NCBI GenBank assembly: GCA_900546105.1
Contig: URBP01000009.1
Coordinates: 1 to 35,438 of the forward strand
Origin: an uncultured Collinsella sp.
GTDB taxonomy: Bacteria > Actinomycetota > Coriobacteriia > Coriobacteriales > Coriobacteriaceae
Length of the DNA: 35,438 bases
Direction of reading: 5' to 3'
Positions within the stretch are counted from its first letter, which is position 1, and each line of letters opens with the position of its first letter. Made by a program: the position numbers and the translations under genes. The notes below the pieces were generated by a model, which made no database searches, was not told the DNA's origin, and saw only the letters and a program-made list of their open reading frames with translations. Positions 7,332 to 15,522 of the stretch are shown in pieces.

Positions 7332-10049
7332 TTAGTTGTTGTCGGCACCATCGAGCAATGCCTCAAAATCCTCCGCCTGCATGGGACGGTAGTAGAGGAA
7401 GCCCTGAGCGTAGCGGGCGCCCATGTGGCGCAGCATGTCTGCCTGCTCATTTGTCTCGATGCCTTCGACCACAACGGGCAGATGGAGCGACTGCGCCATC
7501 TCGAGCATTGATGAAATGATTTGTACACTGCGGCCTTGATCGCCGTCGACGGGCACAAACGTGCGGTCGAGCTTGATGACGTCGACGTTGACGTTCTTGA
7601 GCATCGCGAGCGTGGACTGGCCGGTGCCAAAATCGTCCATGTAGGTCGAGAAGCCGCGATTGTGCAGGTCGGCTGTCAGCTTATCCACAGCTTCGGACTC
7701 TCCCGTATAGGCTGTCTCGGTGATCTCGATGCGCATGAGCTCGGGCGGTAGGTTGTATTGCGCGGCGAGCGCTCCCATATGTTCGGCAACGTCGCAGGCA
7801 AGGATATCCACGCGTGACACGTTGAGCGAGATCGGAACCACGCGAAGCCCTCGATCGATGCGCCCGCGCAGCCACGAGGCAACGCCCTGCCAAACGTATT
7901 TGTCGAGCGTCACCACAAAACCACTTTCCTCGAGAGCGGGGATAAACGTTGCGGGCGAAATGAGAGAGCCGTCCTTGTCAATCCAGCGGGTGAGTGCTTC
8001 GGCGCCAATAATCTCGCCGGTTTCCATGTCGACCTGGGGCTGCAAGTAGTAGGTGATGCGGCCGTTTGAGAGCGCGTACTGGAATTCGGTCAGCGTGCGG
8101 TGGAACGAGATTTCGCGCTCATACTCCTCGGGGCGGAAAATGGCAATGCGCTCCTTAAAGTCGTTTTTTGCACGCCGATTGGTAAACATGGCCTTGGCCT
8201 GCGCATCGATGGTGATTTCCTCGTTGGAGTCGATAGGGCAAACGCCCATGGACGGCCAGAAACCCACGCCGTCATCGTGTTTGGCCACGGCCTCGCGAAT
8301 GCGACTATAGATGCGATGGACGGTGTCGCGCTCAAAGGGAATGAGTATGCAAAAGTCGTCTTGGCCCCAGTATCCTGCGACGCCCATGTCGGCATTCTCG
8401 ATGTCTTTGAGGACTGTACCTACGTCGGCGAGCACGCGGTCGCCCTCGGCCTGTCCGTGCCATTCGTTGAACAGTCGCATGTGCCCCATGTCGACGGTGG
8501 CGATACACCAAGCGCCGTCGCGCCTTGTCTGGAGAAATGCGTTGGCGCGCCGCATAAACTCGCTGGGTCGACAGAGGCCCGTGAGCATATCGATGCGCTC
8601 GGCGATGGCGCTTTTGCGCTCTATCTCGGGTATGGGGAGGCTGTCGTTGGGGACAAGTCCGCCGGCCGTGCGAAGGCGACGGTCGAGTTCGCCTAAAACG
8701 GCGGTCGCTTGGTTGGCCAGGCGCTCGTAGAAGGCCGGGACGACAAGACAGACGGGAGTAATGGTATCGCCCGCGATTCGAACGGGAGCGAAAACGGCCT
8801 CTTTTAGATGACGAACCAGTTGCTCGAACGCCTCATGGTCCAAATCGTTGCTGAGCACGACGAACTGGACGCTTCGTGAGCGGTAGACGCGACTCCTGCC
8901 ACGGGTGATCGACAACATACGGCCTGCGTATTCGGCAAGCATGTTGTCGACAGCCTCGGCTCCGTAAAGCTCGTTGAGCTTTGTCGTGCCGCGAACGCGC
9001 ACCGCTATAAGCCCCGTCTCGCAACAGTCGCGACGGCAGGCATCGATAGCGTTGAGCAGCATACGCTGCGTTCCGAGACCCGTGGCGGCGTCGACGGTCT
9101 CGGCAAGCGAGTGGTTGACGAGCTCGCCGACATAGAGCGAGGGGACGCCTTCGTCGCCGTCGACACGAAACCCGCGAGCGCGGCAGAGAACGTAGTCACC
9201 AGTGGCATTGCGCACGCGGTATTGCATGACGCGACGGTGCTTGGAGCCGTTATAGATTTGATCGATATCGTCGCTATAGGCCTCGAGGTCATCGGGGTGG
9301 ACACGCGTTTTCCAGTAATCGTGGCAGTTGTCTATATGCTCCGAAGGAAGACCGAGGTCGCGCATGGCACCTTGTGACCAAAGGGTGCGATGTTTGTCCA
9401 GATTCTCGATAAAGAAATAGCGGCCTTCGTTGAGCATCGAAAGGGCGTCGAAAATGCGATCGCTAACTTCGAAGTCGTCGGCGTGGACTTGCGTGATATT
9501 GCGTCGATCAAGGTGCACGGCATGGCGCAGCTTGTAGTCGTACATGCGATGGTCGGCATCGAGCGTCATGCGATTGGAGGCTTCGCCCAGGGCGGGGTCG
9601 GCGTGTGACACTCCGTAGCTAAACGAGTGAGGCATCTCGGAATCGTTATTCTTGAGCAGGACCTCTCGACAGTGCTCCAGACGCTCGGCAAGGTCATCCT
9701 CGGTCGCAATCGTAGACAGGATGGCAAACTCGTCGCCTCCCAGACGAAATGCCGCCTCGTCCACCTTCATATATAGCTTGAGATAGAGGCTTACCTGCAA
9801 GATATAGCGGTTTCCCTCGTCATGCCCAAAGATATCGTTGCAATGCTTAAGGTTATCGATGTCGATAAACGCCATGGTCACGGGCAGTTCCTGCTCCCAA
9901 ATTTCCTCTAGGGAACGGGCAAAGCCGCCGCGGTTGCCAAGCCCGGTGAGCTGGTCGGTAAAGGCAGTCCTGATCAGATCGTCCTGACGCTCGAGAAGGT
10001 CCCGGATGGTCTTTTCGAGCGTCTCGGTGTAATTGCTGGCGATATCCAT
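7332..10049 (-). CDS. c-di-GMP protein GGDEF-PAS-GGDEF-GGDEF-EAL
   Basis: This 905-residue protein, with no membrane segment, carries an intact GGDEF domain (RLGGDEF, motif at 104-108), a PAS-like domain (RYFFIENLDKHRTLWSQGAM, VHPDDLEAY), a degenerate second GGDEF (SRSVQF), a third GGDEF-like domain at about 500-640 with YWGQDDF, and a C-terminal EAL domain. The EAL domain keeps the metal and catalytic residues I can check: EAL at 684-686, LNVSR, EITET, DDFGTG at 805-810, KLDRTF with Lys826, EGIET with Glu862 and QGFLYYRPM. It should therefore hydrolyse c-di-GMP to pGpG, possibly alternating with synthesis. The start is uncertain: ATG at 10047-10049 or a GTG at 10104-10106, neither with a strong ribosome site. 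The first half parallels the next gene downstream closely. Confidence 0.88.
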   Translation of the reverse strand: MDIASNYTETLEKTIRDLLERQDDLIRTAFTDQLTGLGNRGGFARSLEEIWEQELPVTMAFIDIDNLKHCNDIFGHDEGNRYILQVSLYLKLYMKVDEAAFRLGGDEFAILSTIATEDDLAERLEHCREVLLKNNDSEMPHSFSYGVSHADPALGEASNRMTLDADHRMYDYKLRHAVHLDRRNITQVHADDFEVSDRIFDALSMLNEGRYFFIENLDKHRTLWSQGAMRDLGLPSEHIDNCHDYWKTRVHPDDLEAYSDDIDQIYNGSKHRRVMQYRVRNATGDYVLCRARGFRVDGDEGVPSLYVGELVNHSLAETVDAATGLGTQRMLLNAIDACRRDCCETGLIAVRVRGTTKLNELYGAEAVDNMLAEYAGRMLSITRGRSRVYRSRSVQFVVLSNDLDHEAFEQLVRHLKEAVFAPVRIAGDTITPVCLVVPAFYERLANQATAVLGELDRRLRTAGGLVPNDSLPIPEIERKSAIAERIDMLTGLCRPSEFMRRANAFLQTRRDGAWCIATVDMGHMRLFNEWHGQAEGDRVLADVGTVLKDIENADMGVAGYWGQDDFCILIPFERDTVHRIYSRIREAVAKHDDGVGFWPSMGVCPIDSNEEITIDAQAKAMFTNRRAKNDFKERIAIFRPEEYEREISFHRTLTEFQYALSNGRITYYLQPQVDMETGEIIGAEALTRWIDKDGSLISPATFIPALEESGFVVTLDKYVWQGVASWLRGRIDRGLRVVPISLNVSRVDILACDVAEHMGALAAQYNLPPELMRIEITETAYTGESEAVDKLTADLHNRGFSTYMDDFGTGQSTLAMLKNVNVDVIKLDRTFVPVDGDQGRSVQIISSMLEMAQSLHLPVVVEGIETNEQADMLRHMGARYAQGFLYYRPMQAEDFEALLDGADNN

Positions 10050-10373
10050 GCTGTAAGCGGCTTTCTGAGGTCGGGGTGTATTGCGTCGGGCGAGCTCGTT
10101 GTACACACGCGTTGCTGCTCAACGCTTTGCGTGTATCCAGGCCCCCGCCTTGCTGCGTCGCTGGTTTAATATGTCGGTCCGTGTGCGCTGCTGATAACTA
10201 TTGAGTAGTATAAACAACAATAGAGGATTGTATATGGGTGCCCCTGCCGCGGGCGGCTATTATTCGCCAATCGGTAGCGTGGCGATGCGATGCTCGATAT
10301 AAATGCGACTGAGTCGGTATATGTTGACGGGTATACTTGCTCCGGTTTAAAACGCAGGAACGGAGATGGTTGC
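10050..10373. other. Divergent promoter region, EAL gene and patatin gene
   Basis: These 324 bases separate two divergent genes and must hold both promoters. On the plus strand TTGACG at 10324-10329 with a 17-base gap to TTAAAA is one candidate for the patatin gene, and TATACT at 10332-10337 is another. I looked for a c-di-GMP (GEMM) riboswitch upstream of the EAL gene and did not find its conserved core. Confidence 0.4.
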
Positions 10374-11243
10374 ATGGCACAGCCAGATACGACGCGCACG
10401 GTGGGGCTTGCGCTCGAGGGAGGCGGCTACCGCGGTATGTATACGGCGGGCGTGCTCGACGTATGGATGGAGCATGGCTTAACCTGCGACCATATGGTGG
10501 GTGTCTCGGCGGGCGCGGCGTTTGGCTACAACTTTAAATCGCGCCAGATCGGCCGCGCCATTCGCTACAACAAGGCCTATTGTGCCGACAAGCGCTATGC
10601 AAGCGTGACCAGCTGGCTGCGAACCGGCGATATGTTCAATGCCGAGTTTGCCTATCACGAGGTGCCCATCGAGCGCGATCCCATCGATCTGGAGGCATAT
10701 CGCGCCTGCCCCATGCGGTTTACGTGCGTATGTACCGATCTTAAGACGGGGCAGGCCGTCTACCATGACCTGCCCTATGGCGACGAGCGCGATATCGAGT
10801 GGATCCGGGCGTCATCGGCAATTCCGGTGGCAACACGGCCAGTTGCCATCGAGGGTCGTAGGTACCTGGATGGCGGCGTTGCCGATTCCATCCCCAGCGC
10901 TTGGCTGTTTGCGCAGGGCTATGACCGCAACGTGGTGGTGCTGACACAGCCGGCGGGCTTTGTAAAGCAGCCCAATAGCGTGATGCCTATGCTGCGTCGC
11001 GTGTATCGTCACTATCCGGAGTTTGTTGCGGCGCTTGCGCATCGGCATGAGGTCTACAATGCCACGCTCGATGACCTGGCGCGCCGCGAGGCCTCTGGCG
11101 AGGTCTTTGTGGTGCGGCCGAGCGAATCGGTGAAGGTGCCGTCGCTGTGCCGCGAGCCCGATGAGCTCGAGCGCATCTATCAGATCGGCCGTCGCGATGC
11201 GGAAGCGACGTTGCCCGCGTTGGAAGCGTATCTGGCGGGGTAA
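10374..11243 (+). CDS. Patatin-like phospholipase family protein
   Basis: This 289-residue protein has the three patatin signatures. The oxyanion loop is LALEGGGYRGMYTAGVLDVW near the start, the nucleophile serine is in GVSAGAAFG at about residue 45, and the catalytic aspartate is in DGGVADS at about residue 170. These bacterial cytoplasmic proteins (YjjU-like group) act as Ser-Asp lipid acyl hydrolases; the substrate here is unknown. The ATG at 10374 is chosen because GGAG precedes it and the glycine-rich loop should lie close to the N-terminus; the frame open from 10290 adds 28 unrelated residues. It is a single gene followed by a repeat pair. Confidence 0.9.
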   Translation: MAQPDTTRTVGLALEGGGYRGMYTAGVLDVWMEHGLTCDHMVGVSAGAAFGYNFKSRQIGRAIRYNKAYCADKRYASVTSWLRTGDMFNAEFAYHEVPIERDPIDLEAYRACPMRFTCVCTDLKTGQAVYHDLPYGDERDIEWIRASSAIPVATRPVAIEGRRYLDGGVADSIPSAWLFAQGYDRNVVVLTQPAGFVKQPNSVMPMLRRVYRHYPEFVAALAHRHEVYNATLDDLARREASGEVFVVRPSESVKVPSLCREPDELERIYQIGRRDAEATLPALEAYLAG

Positions 11244-11253
11244 GGGTCGCATG

Positions 11254-11363
11254 CGGAAAGTTCATCCTGGAATATGCGTTCAGACTGGGATGCAGTTCCC
11301 CACTGGCTCTCTATACGGAAAGCGCATCCCAGAATGGACGTCCAAACTGGGATGCGCTTTCCG
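11254..11363. repeat. Tandem pair of 48-nt hairpin repeats
   Basis: Two 48-base units, 11254-11301 and 11316-11363, share the frame CGGAAAG-x2-CATCC ... GAAT-x3-CGT ... ACTGGGATGC-x2-TT. The second has a perfect 17-bp stem (arms 11316-11332 and 11347-11363) around a 14-base loop; the first is a diverged, imperfect copy. No T-run follows, so a plain intrinsic terminator is unlikely. They fill the gap between the convergent patatin and thiE genes. Confidence 0.8.
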
Positions 11364-11406
11364 TTGCTGAAGATATGAGGCTGCGAATCAGCTGCTCGGC
11401 CTATAC

Positions 11407-12102
11407 CTATGCCTGCTGCCAGGTATCGACGAGCTCCTTGGCTGCGGCGTAGGGGTCGTCGGCGCTGCAGACGGCGCTCACCACAAAGAAGCCGTCGACG
11501 CCGGTGGTCTTAAGCTGCGGCAGGTCGGCCGTCTTGACGCCACCGCCCACCACGATGGGCACGGGGCTTGCCGCATGGAGGGCAGCCAGGTCCTCAAAGC
11601 TCTTGGTGATGATGGAGCCGTCGGCCGCACGTCCGCAGTCGCGCTTGGTTTCGGTCTCGTGGAGCGGGCCGATGCCCAAGTAATCGACCAGGCTCATGTC
11701 GGCGGTCTTGACGTACTCGAGCATCTCCTCGCAGCGGGCCGAAAGACCCACGATGGCGTCGGGCCCCAGGAGCTTGCGGCAGACCTCCACGGGGATATCG
11801 CTCTGGCCCACGTGCACGCCGTCGACGGCAATACCCTGCTCGCGTGCGGCAAGTACGCAGTCAAGGCGGTCGTCGATCAGCAGCGCGACCTGCCCGGTTT
11901 TGCCGGCCTGAGCGATGGCCTGCGCGGCATCGCCCGTCAGTGCGATGATCTCGCGGGCGCTTGCCACCTTGGAGCGCACCTGAATGCAGGTAAAGCCGGC
12001 GTCGAGCGCCTGGGCTACCACATCGCCCACGGGGCGTCCGAGCGTGTTTTCGGGGCCGAGTACCAGATAAGCCGAGATATCAAGGTTGTCGCGGATGCTC
12101 AT
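11407..12102 (-). CDS. thiE: Thiamine phosphate synthase
   Basis: ThiE joins hydroxymethylpyrimidine diphosphate with hydroxyethylthiazole phosphate to give thiamine phosphate. The 231-residue TIM barrel shows the family motifs in order: IQVRSK (usually QLREK), LLIDDRLDCVLA, DGVHVGQSDIP, IVGLSARCEEM (usually GxSxH), DYLGIGPLHETETKRDCG, VVGGGVKTADLP and a phosphate-binding end GVDGFFVVSAVCSADDP. It is the last gene of the thiM operon. Its ATG at 12100-12102 overlaps the upstream stop by four bases (ATGA), a sign of translational coupling, and AGGAGG precedes it. Control by the TPP riboswitch upstream of thiM is inferred. Confidence 0.93.
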   Translation of the reverse strand: MSIRDNLDISAYLVLGPENTLGRPVGDVVAQALDAGFTCIQVRSKVASAREIIALTGDAAQAIAQAGKTGQVALLIDDRLDCVLAAREQGIAVDGVHVGQSDIPVEVCRKLLGPDAIVGLSARCEEMLEYVKTADMSLVDYLGIGPLHETETKRDCGRAADGSIITKSFEDLAALHAASPVPIVVGGGVKTADLPQLKTTGVDGFFVVSAVCSADDPYAAAKELVDTWQQA

Positions 12103-12440
12103 CGTGCTTCCTCCTGCTTTTTGATCTGCGCTTCCATGCGCTCGAGTTTGCCGGTCATGGTGTCGGTAAATCCGGGTCGAATATCGGCTTTGAGCACGAC
12201 TTCGGTGCGGATGCCCTTGCTCGCCAACACAAAGGTCGCGTCGCGTACGACCTGCATGACCTCGTCCCAGTCGCCCTCGATTTCGGTGAACATCGAGGTG
12301 GTGCGGTTGGGAAGGCCACTCTCGCGAATGACGCGCACGACCTCGGCGACCTCGGCGGATAGCTCGTCGCCGGTGCCGCACGGGGCGATGGCTACAGCGA
12401 CAAGCGTGTTCATACCGACATTGGATGCGGGCTCGGACAT
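12099..12440 (-). CDS. MTH1187-family thiamine-binding protein
   Basis: The 113-residue protein matches the small alpha/beta MTH1187/YqgV (DUF77) family. It has a strand MNTLVAVAIAPCGTGDELS, ESGLPNRTTSMFTEIEGDWDEVMQVV and a basic-acidic C-terminal helix. Members bind thiamine or its pyrimidine moiety in the cytoplasm, and the position between thiM and thiE fits that. GAGGAGG inside the end of thiM serves the ATG at 12438-12440; three bases separate it from the thiM stop. A second in-frame ATG at 12411-12413 would give the more usual MNTLV start but has no ribosome site. Confidence 0.85.
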   Translation of the reverse strand: MSEPASNVGMNTLVAVAIAPCGTGDELSAEVAEVVRVIRESGLPNRTTSMFTEIEGDWDEVMQVVRDATFVLASKGIRTEVVLKADIRPGFTDTMTGKLERMEAQIKKQEEAR

Positions 12441-12443
12441 GGC

Positions 12444-13283
12444 TTATGCCTCCTCGAGCTCGAGTTGGTTGTCGGCAATGTCCTGGGCGGTTGCGCGGTA
12501 GAGCTCGTCGATAAAGGCGACCTTAAAGCTTGCCGGGGCGTCGGCGACAGCGGCGGCACGCGTGCCGGCCACGTTGTAGACGGCGGTGCCGCAGACGGCT
12601 GCCGTAAACGGGTCAGCGGCGCAGGCGTACACGGCCAGCACGCCGCCCTGCGAGCAGCCGCAACCGGTGATCTTGGACATGAGCGGGCTGCCGCCGTGGG
12701 ACTTGGCCACGGTCGTGCCGTCGGTAATCAGGTCGACTTCGCCCGAGACCACTACGGCGCCGCCAGTGTAGCGGGCGAGCGCCACGGCGGCATCGCGGGC
12801 GGCATCGACCGTGTCGGTGGTATCGACACCGCGCACGCGGCTCAGATCGGCTGCCTCGCCCTCAAGACCCCACAGGCCGGCAAGCGCGATGATCTCGGAG
12901 GCGTTGCCGCGCACGATGGCGGGCTTGTACTGCTTGAGCTCGTTTACCAGCTGGGTGCGCAGACTGCCGATGCCCAGGCCCACCGGGTCGAGCACCCAGG
13001 GCTTGCCGGCGTCGTGTGCCGCCTTGGCCGCGCGGGGAATCGTCTGCTCGTAGATGGGGAAGAGCGTGCCCATGTTGAGATAGATGGCACCGCCGCCGGC
13101 AACGAGTGCCTCGCCCTCGTCGGGCAGATAGACCATGGCGGCCGATCCGCCCACGGCGAGCTGTGCGTTGGCGACAAAGTCAATCGTCACCGTGTTGGTG
13201 ATGGAGCCTGCCATCGGATTGGTGGCGTGAATCTCCTCCACGGCCTTGATCACGTTTTGCTTAAGCTGTTCCGAATCGATCAC
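12444..13283 (-). CDS. thiM: Hydroxyethylthiazole kinase
   Basis: ThiM phosphorylates salvaged 4-methyl-5-(2-hydroxyethyl)thiazole. The 279-residue ribokinase-fold protein shows SITNTVTIDFVANAQLAVGGSAAMVY, LNMGTL, PWVLDPVGLG, VRGNASEI, GEVDLITDG and the catalytic anion-hole segment ITGCGCSQGG, all typical of ThiM. The start is GTG at 13281-13283, with AAGGAGG upstream. It is the first gene of an operon whose leader carries a TPP riboswitch and terminator. No thiC, thiG or thiD lies in the window, so the locus reads as salvage, with the pyrimidine diphosphate coming from elsewhere. Confidence 0.95.
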   Translation of the reverse strand: MIDSEQLKQNVIKAVEEIHATNPMAGSITNTVTIDFVANAQLAVGGSAAMVYLPDEGEALVAGGGAIYLNMGTLFPIYEQTIPRAAKAAHDAGKPWVLDPVGLGIGSLRTQLVNELKQYKPAIVRGNASEIIALAGLWGLEGEAADLSRVRGVDTTDTVDAARDAAVALARYTGGAVVVSGEVDLITDGTTVAKSHGGSPLMSKITGCGCSQGGVLAVYACAADPFTAAVCGTAVYNVAGTRAAAVADAPASFKVAFIDELYRATAQDIADNQLELEEA

Positions 13284-13305
13284 TGCACATGCCTCCTTGG
13301 CATAG

Positions 13306-13335
13306 AAAAGGGGCGCTGTGCATAGACAGCGCCCC
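13306..13335 (-). terminator. Riboswitch-controlled terminator upstream of thiM
   Basis: On the minus strand GGGGCGCTGT (13335-13326) pairs perfectly with ACAGCGCCCC (13319-13310) across a six-base loop and is followed by TTTT. It lies between the TPP aptamer and the thiM ribosome site, where an expression-platform terminator is expected. Confidence 0.85.
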
Positions 13336-13342
13336 TAAAAAG

Positions 13343-13438
13343 GCGGCATGCTCCCTACGCCAGCATTAACTGACAGGTTCAAAGGATTGGGCCCCATGCC
13401 CTCTCAGCCTTGTGGTTTGCACCGCCGGCACTCCCGCA
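13343..13438 (-). promoter_or_regulatory. TPP riboswitch (THI element)
   Basis: Read on the minus strand the stretch begins GGGAGTGCC, has CTGAGAGGG in the P2-P3 pyrimidine-sensing region, then GAACCTGTCAGTTAATGC and GCGTAGGGA near its 3' end. These are the conserved THI-box strings in correct order and spacing. It lies about 60 bases upstream of the thiM start with an intrinsic terminator between. TPP binding should favour termination and shut off thiM, the MTH1187 gene and thiE. Confidence 0.95.
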
Positions 13439-13466
13439 TCGAATCTGTTGTTCCCTATACTAGCGC

Positions 13467-13568
13467 ACCTGCCAAAAAGGGACAGGTTTATTTTGGCAGG
13501 TAACAACTGGGGCTTTGCGTTTTCCCAGATAAAACCTGCCAAAATGAACCTGTCCCTTATTGGCAGGT
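13467..13568. repeat. Inverted pair of 35-nt GGGACAGGTT hairpin units
   Basis: Bases 13467-13501 and 13534-13568 are inverse complements with two mismatches over 35 bases. Each unit is itself a hairpin, ACCTGCCAAAA/TTTTGGCAGGT (9-11 bp), around a loop with AGGGACAGGTT. A third unit with compensated stem changes lies at 31356-31390. The pair fills the gap between the divergent thi operon and the HAD gene. Confidence 0.85.
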
Positions 13569-13605
13569 CGTTACAATGGTTACGGTGAAAATGACGGGGG
13601 ACTCT

Positions 13606-14514
13606 ATGATCAAACTTGTGCTGACCGATATGGACGATACGCTGATTCCGGCTGGGCATGACGGAGCCAGCGACTACGCCATCGAGGGCATTCATGCCAT
13701 GCAGGCGGCGGGTCTGCACTTTGGCCCGGTTTCGGGTCGCCAGCCCTCCGCGATGGGCTGGATGTTCCGCAATCGCGCCGAGTGCTTCTCGACCGGAGCG
13801 TTTTGCAACGGCCAGGTCATGTTTGTGGACGGCGAGGTGGTAGCCTCGCATGCGACCGATAACGCCGCCCTTATGCGCTTGGCTGACTACTTGGAGCAAG
13901 AGACCGACGATACGTATCTGAAGGTCTACAGCCTGGGCGATGACTTTTGGGGCAACGATGCCTATTGTGTAACGAGCGACCCCGAGCGTGTGCGCCGCGC
14001 CATGGAGTCGGGCGGCAACGCATGGCTCAAGGGCGAAGAGGCCCCGTGCCGTCCTGTCGTCGATGACGCACCAGTGTTCAAGGCGAATATCTGGAGTGCT
14101 CGTTCGCGTGAGGAGCTCGCGGAGCTACGCGAGCGCGTTGCCGCCGAGGTGCCGGAACTCTCGCTCGTGTTTCCCAACAATCGTGTGCGCCTGTTCGACA
14201 TTCTTCCAGCAGGTTGGGACAAGGGTTGCGCTGCGCTGGAGCTGGCGCGCGCTTTGGACCTGACGTCCGACGAGGTGGCCGTATTTGGCGATTCCGATAA
14301 CGACCTGCCCATGATCGGTGCCGTCCCCAACTCCGTTGCAGTCGCCAATGCCAACGAGGCCGTCACGGCTGCCGCGCGCTGGCATATCGGCGCTGCGGCA
14401 GACGATGCGGTTGCCGGGGCTCTGCATCAGATTGCCGCCTGCGCCGCGACGGGGGAGATGCCGTCGTTTATGCGTCAGATGAGCACGACGGGTTTCGACG
14501 TCACGAACGTCTAG
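13606..14514 (+). CDS. HAD-family hydrolase, Cof type
   Basis: This 302-residue haloacid-dehalogenase-like phosphatase carries all four motifs: DMDDTL near the N-terminus (nucleophile and general acid aspartates), PVSGR (motif II), the lysine in AGWDKGCA (motif III) and GDSDNDLPMI (motif IV). The insert between motifs II and III is a Cof-type C2 cap. Such proteins dephosphorylate sugar phosphates or flavin-like substrates; the substrate here cannot be read from sequence. ATG at 13606 is chosen because GGGGG precedes it and the DxDxT motif normally sits within ten residues of the start; an ATG at 13591 is the alternative. The LysR gene follows after 10 bases, probably in one transcript. Confidence 0.88.
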   Translation: MIKLVLTDMDDTLIPAGHDGASDYAIEGIHAMQAAGLHFGPVSGRQPSAMGWMFRNRAECFSTGAFCNGQVMFVDGEVVASHATDNAALMRLADYLEQETDDTYLKVYSLGDDFWGNDAYCVTSDPERVRRAMESGGNAWLKGEEAPCRPVVDDAPVFKANIWSARSREELAELRERVAAEVPELSLVFPNNRVRLFDILPAGWDKGCAALELARALDLTSDEVAVFGDSDNDLPMIGAVPNSVAVANANEAVTAAARWHIGAAADDAVAGALHQIAACAATGEMPSFMRQMSTTGFDVTNV

Positions 14515-14524
14515 GGAGAAAGCC

Positions 14525-15421
14525 ATGAAGCTTCAGCAGCTCAGATATGTCGTCAAAGTTGCCGAATGCGGCAGCATCACCGAGGCCTCGCGCCGGCTCT
14601 TTGTGTCGCAGCCTTCGATCACCGCATCGATTCGCGATCTCGAAAACGAGATGGGTGTGCATATCTTTGAGCGCACCAACAAGGGTGTCATTGTGTCCGA
14701 GGAGGGCGAGACCTTCTTGGGTTACGCGCGCCAGGTGCTCGACCAGGCCGACCTGCTCGAGGACAAGTACAAAGGAGCATCCGAACAGGTGCCGCATTTT
14801 AGCGTAAGCTGTCAGCACTATTCCTTTGCCGTCAACGCGTTTGTCGACGTGATCCGCGAGTTCGATGCCGCGCGCTACGACTTTACCTTGCGCGAGGAGC
14901 AGACCCACGAGATTATCGAGGATATCGCGCATATGAAAAGCGAACTGGGCATCCTGTACTTATCCGAGCATAACCGCGAGGTCATCGAGCGCATGCTGGT
15001 GGCCAACGAGCTCGTGTTCGAAGGGCTCTTCTGTGCCACGCCGCATATCTTCGTCTGTGCCGACCATCCGCTGGCGGACCGCTCCAACGTGACGCTCGAG
15101 GATCTGGAAGATTATCCGTTCCTGTCCTACGAGCAGGGCAGTTACAACTCGTTTTACTATTCCGAGGAGCTGACCTCGACCTTTGAGCGCCGCAAGAACA
15201 TCCGCGTGCGCGACCGCGCGACGTTGTTCAACCTGGCCATGGGCCTCAACGGCTACACGGTATGTTCGGGCGTGATCAGCCACGAGCTCAACGGCCCCGG
15301 CATTATCTCGATTCCGCTCGACGTGGACGAGTACATGGAGATTGGCATCATCACACGCAAGAACACGACGCTCACGCGCTACGGTCGGGCCTATATCGAC
15401 GCGATTCGTCAGCATATCTAG
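14525..15421 (+). CDS. LysR-family transcriptional regulator
   Basis: A 298-residue LTTR of standard length. The winged HTH occupies residues 1-60 (MKLQQLRYVVKVAECGSITE, RRLFVSQPSITASIRDLENEMG, FERTNKGVIVSEEG), followed by a linker helix and a periplasmic-binding-protein-like effector domain. AGGGAGAAAGCC precedes the ATG. It lies 10 bases after the HAD gene and upstream of a MetE-type methyltransferase whose promoter holds a perfect LTTR-like inverted repeat (15468-15490). A MetR-like link between this regulator and that gene is therefore likely, but it is inferred from position only. Confidence 0.9.
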   Translation: MKLQQLRYVVKVAECGSITEASRRLFVSQPSITASIRDLENEMGVHIFERTNKGVIVSEEGETFLGYARQVLDQADLLEDKYKGASEQVPHFSVSCQHYSFAVNAFVDVIREFDAARYDFTLREEQTHEIIEDIAHMKSELGILYLSEHNREVIERMLVANELVFEGLFCATPHIFVCADHPLADRSNVTLEDLEDYPFLSYEQGSYNSFYYSEELTSTFERRKNIRVRDRATLFNLAMGLNGYTVCSGVISHELNGPGIISIPLDVDEYMEIGIITRKNTTLTRYGRAYIDAIRQHI

Positions 15422-15467
15422 GGTGCTGTGCTCCGCACGGTTCAAGTCTCTTTATGGCAGTCCAGAC

Positions 15468-15490
15468 TGATATAGGAAGCATCTATATCA
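15468..15490. promoter_or_regulatory. Candidate LysR-type operator upstream of the MetE-like gene
   Basis: TGATATAG at 15468-15475 and CTATATCA at 15483-15490 form a perfect 8-7-8 inverted repeat, about 90 bases before the methyltransferase start. Interrupted dyads of this size (T-N11-A core) are typical LTTR sites. Confidence 0.55.
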
Positions 15491-15522
15491 AACTGTTATA
15501 AACGTATATTTTACGATGGTCA

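Noticed and set aside
10050..10373. Possible c-di-GMP riboswitch upstream of the EAL-domain gene
   Set aside because: The neighbouring function made it attractive, but neither the conserved core nor the tetraloop-receptor pair of GEMM-I or GEMM-II is present.
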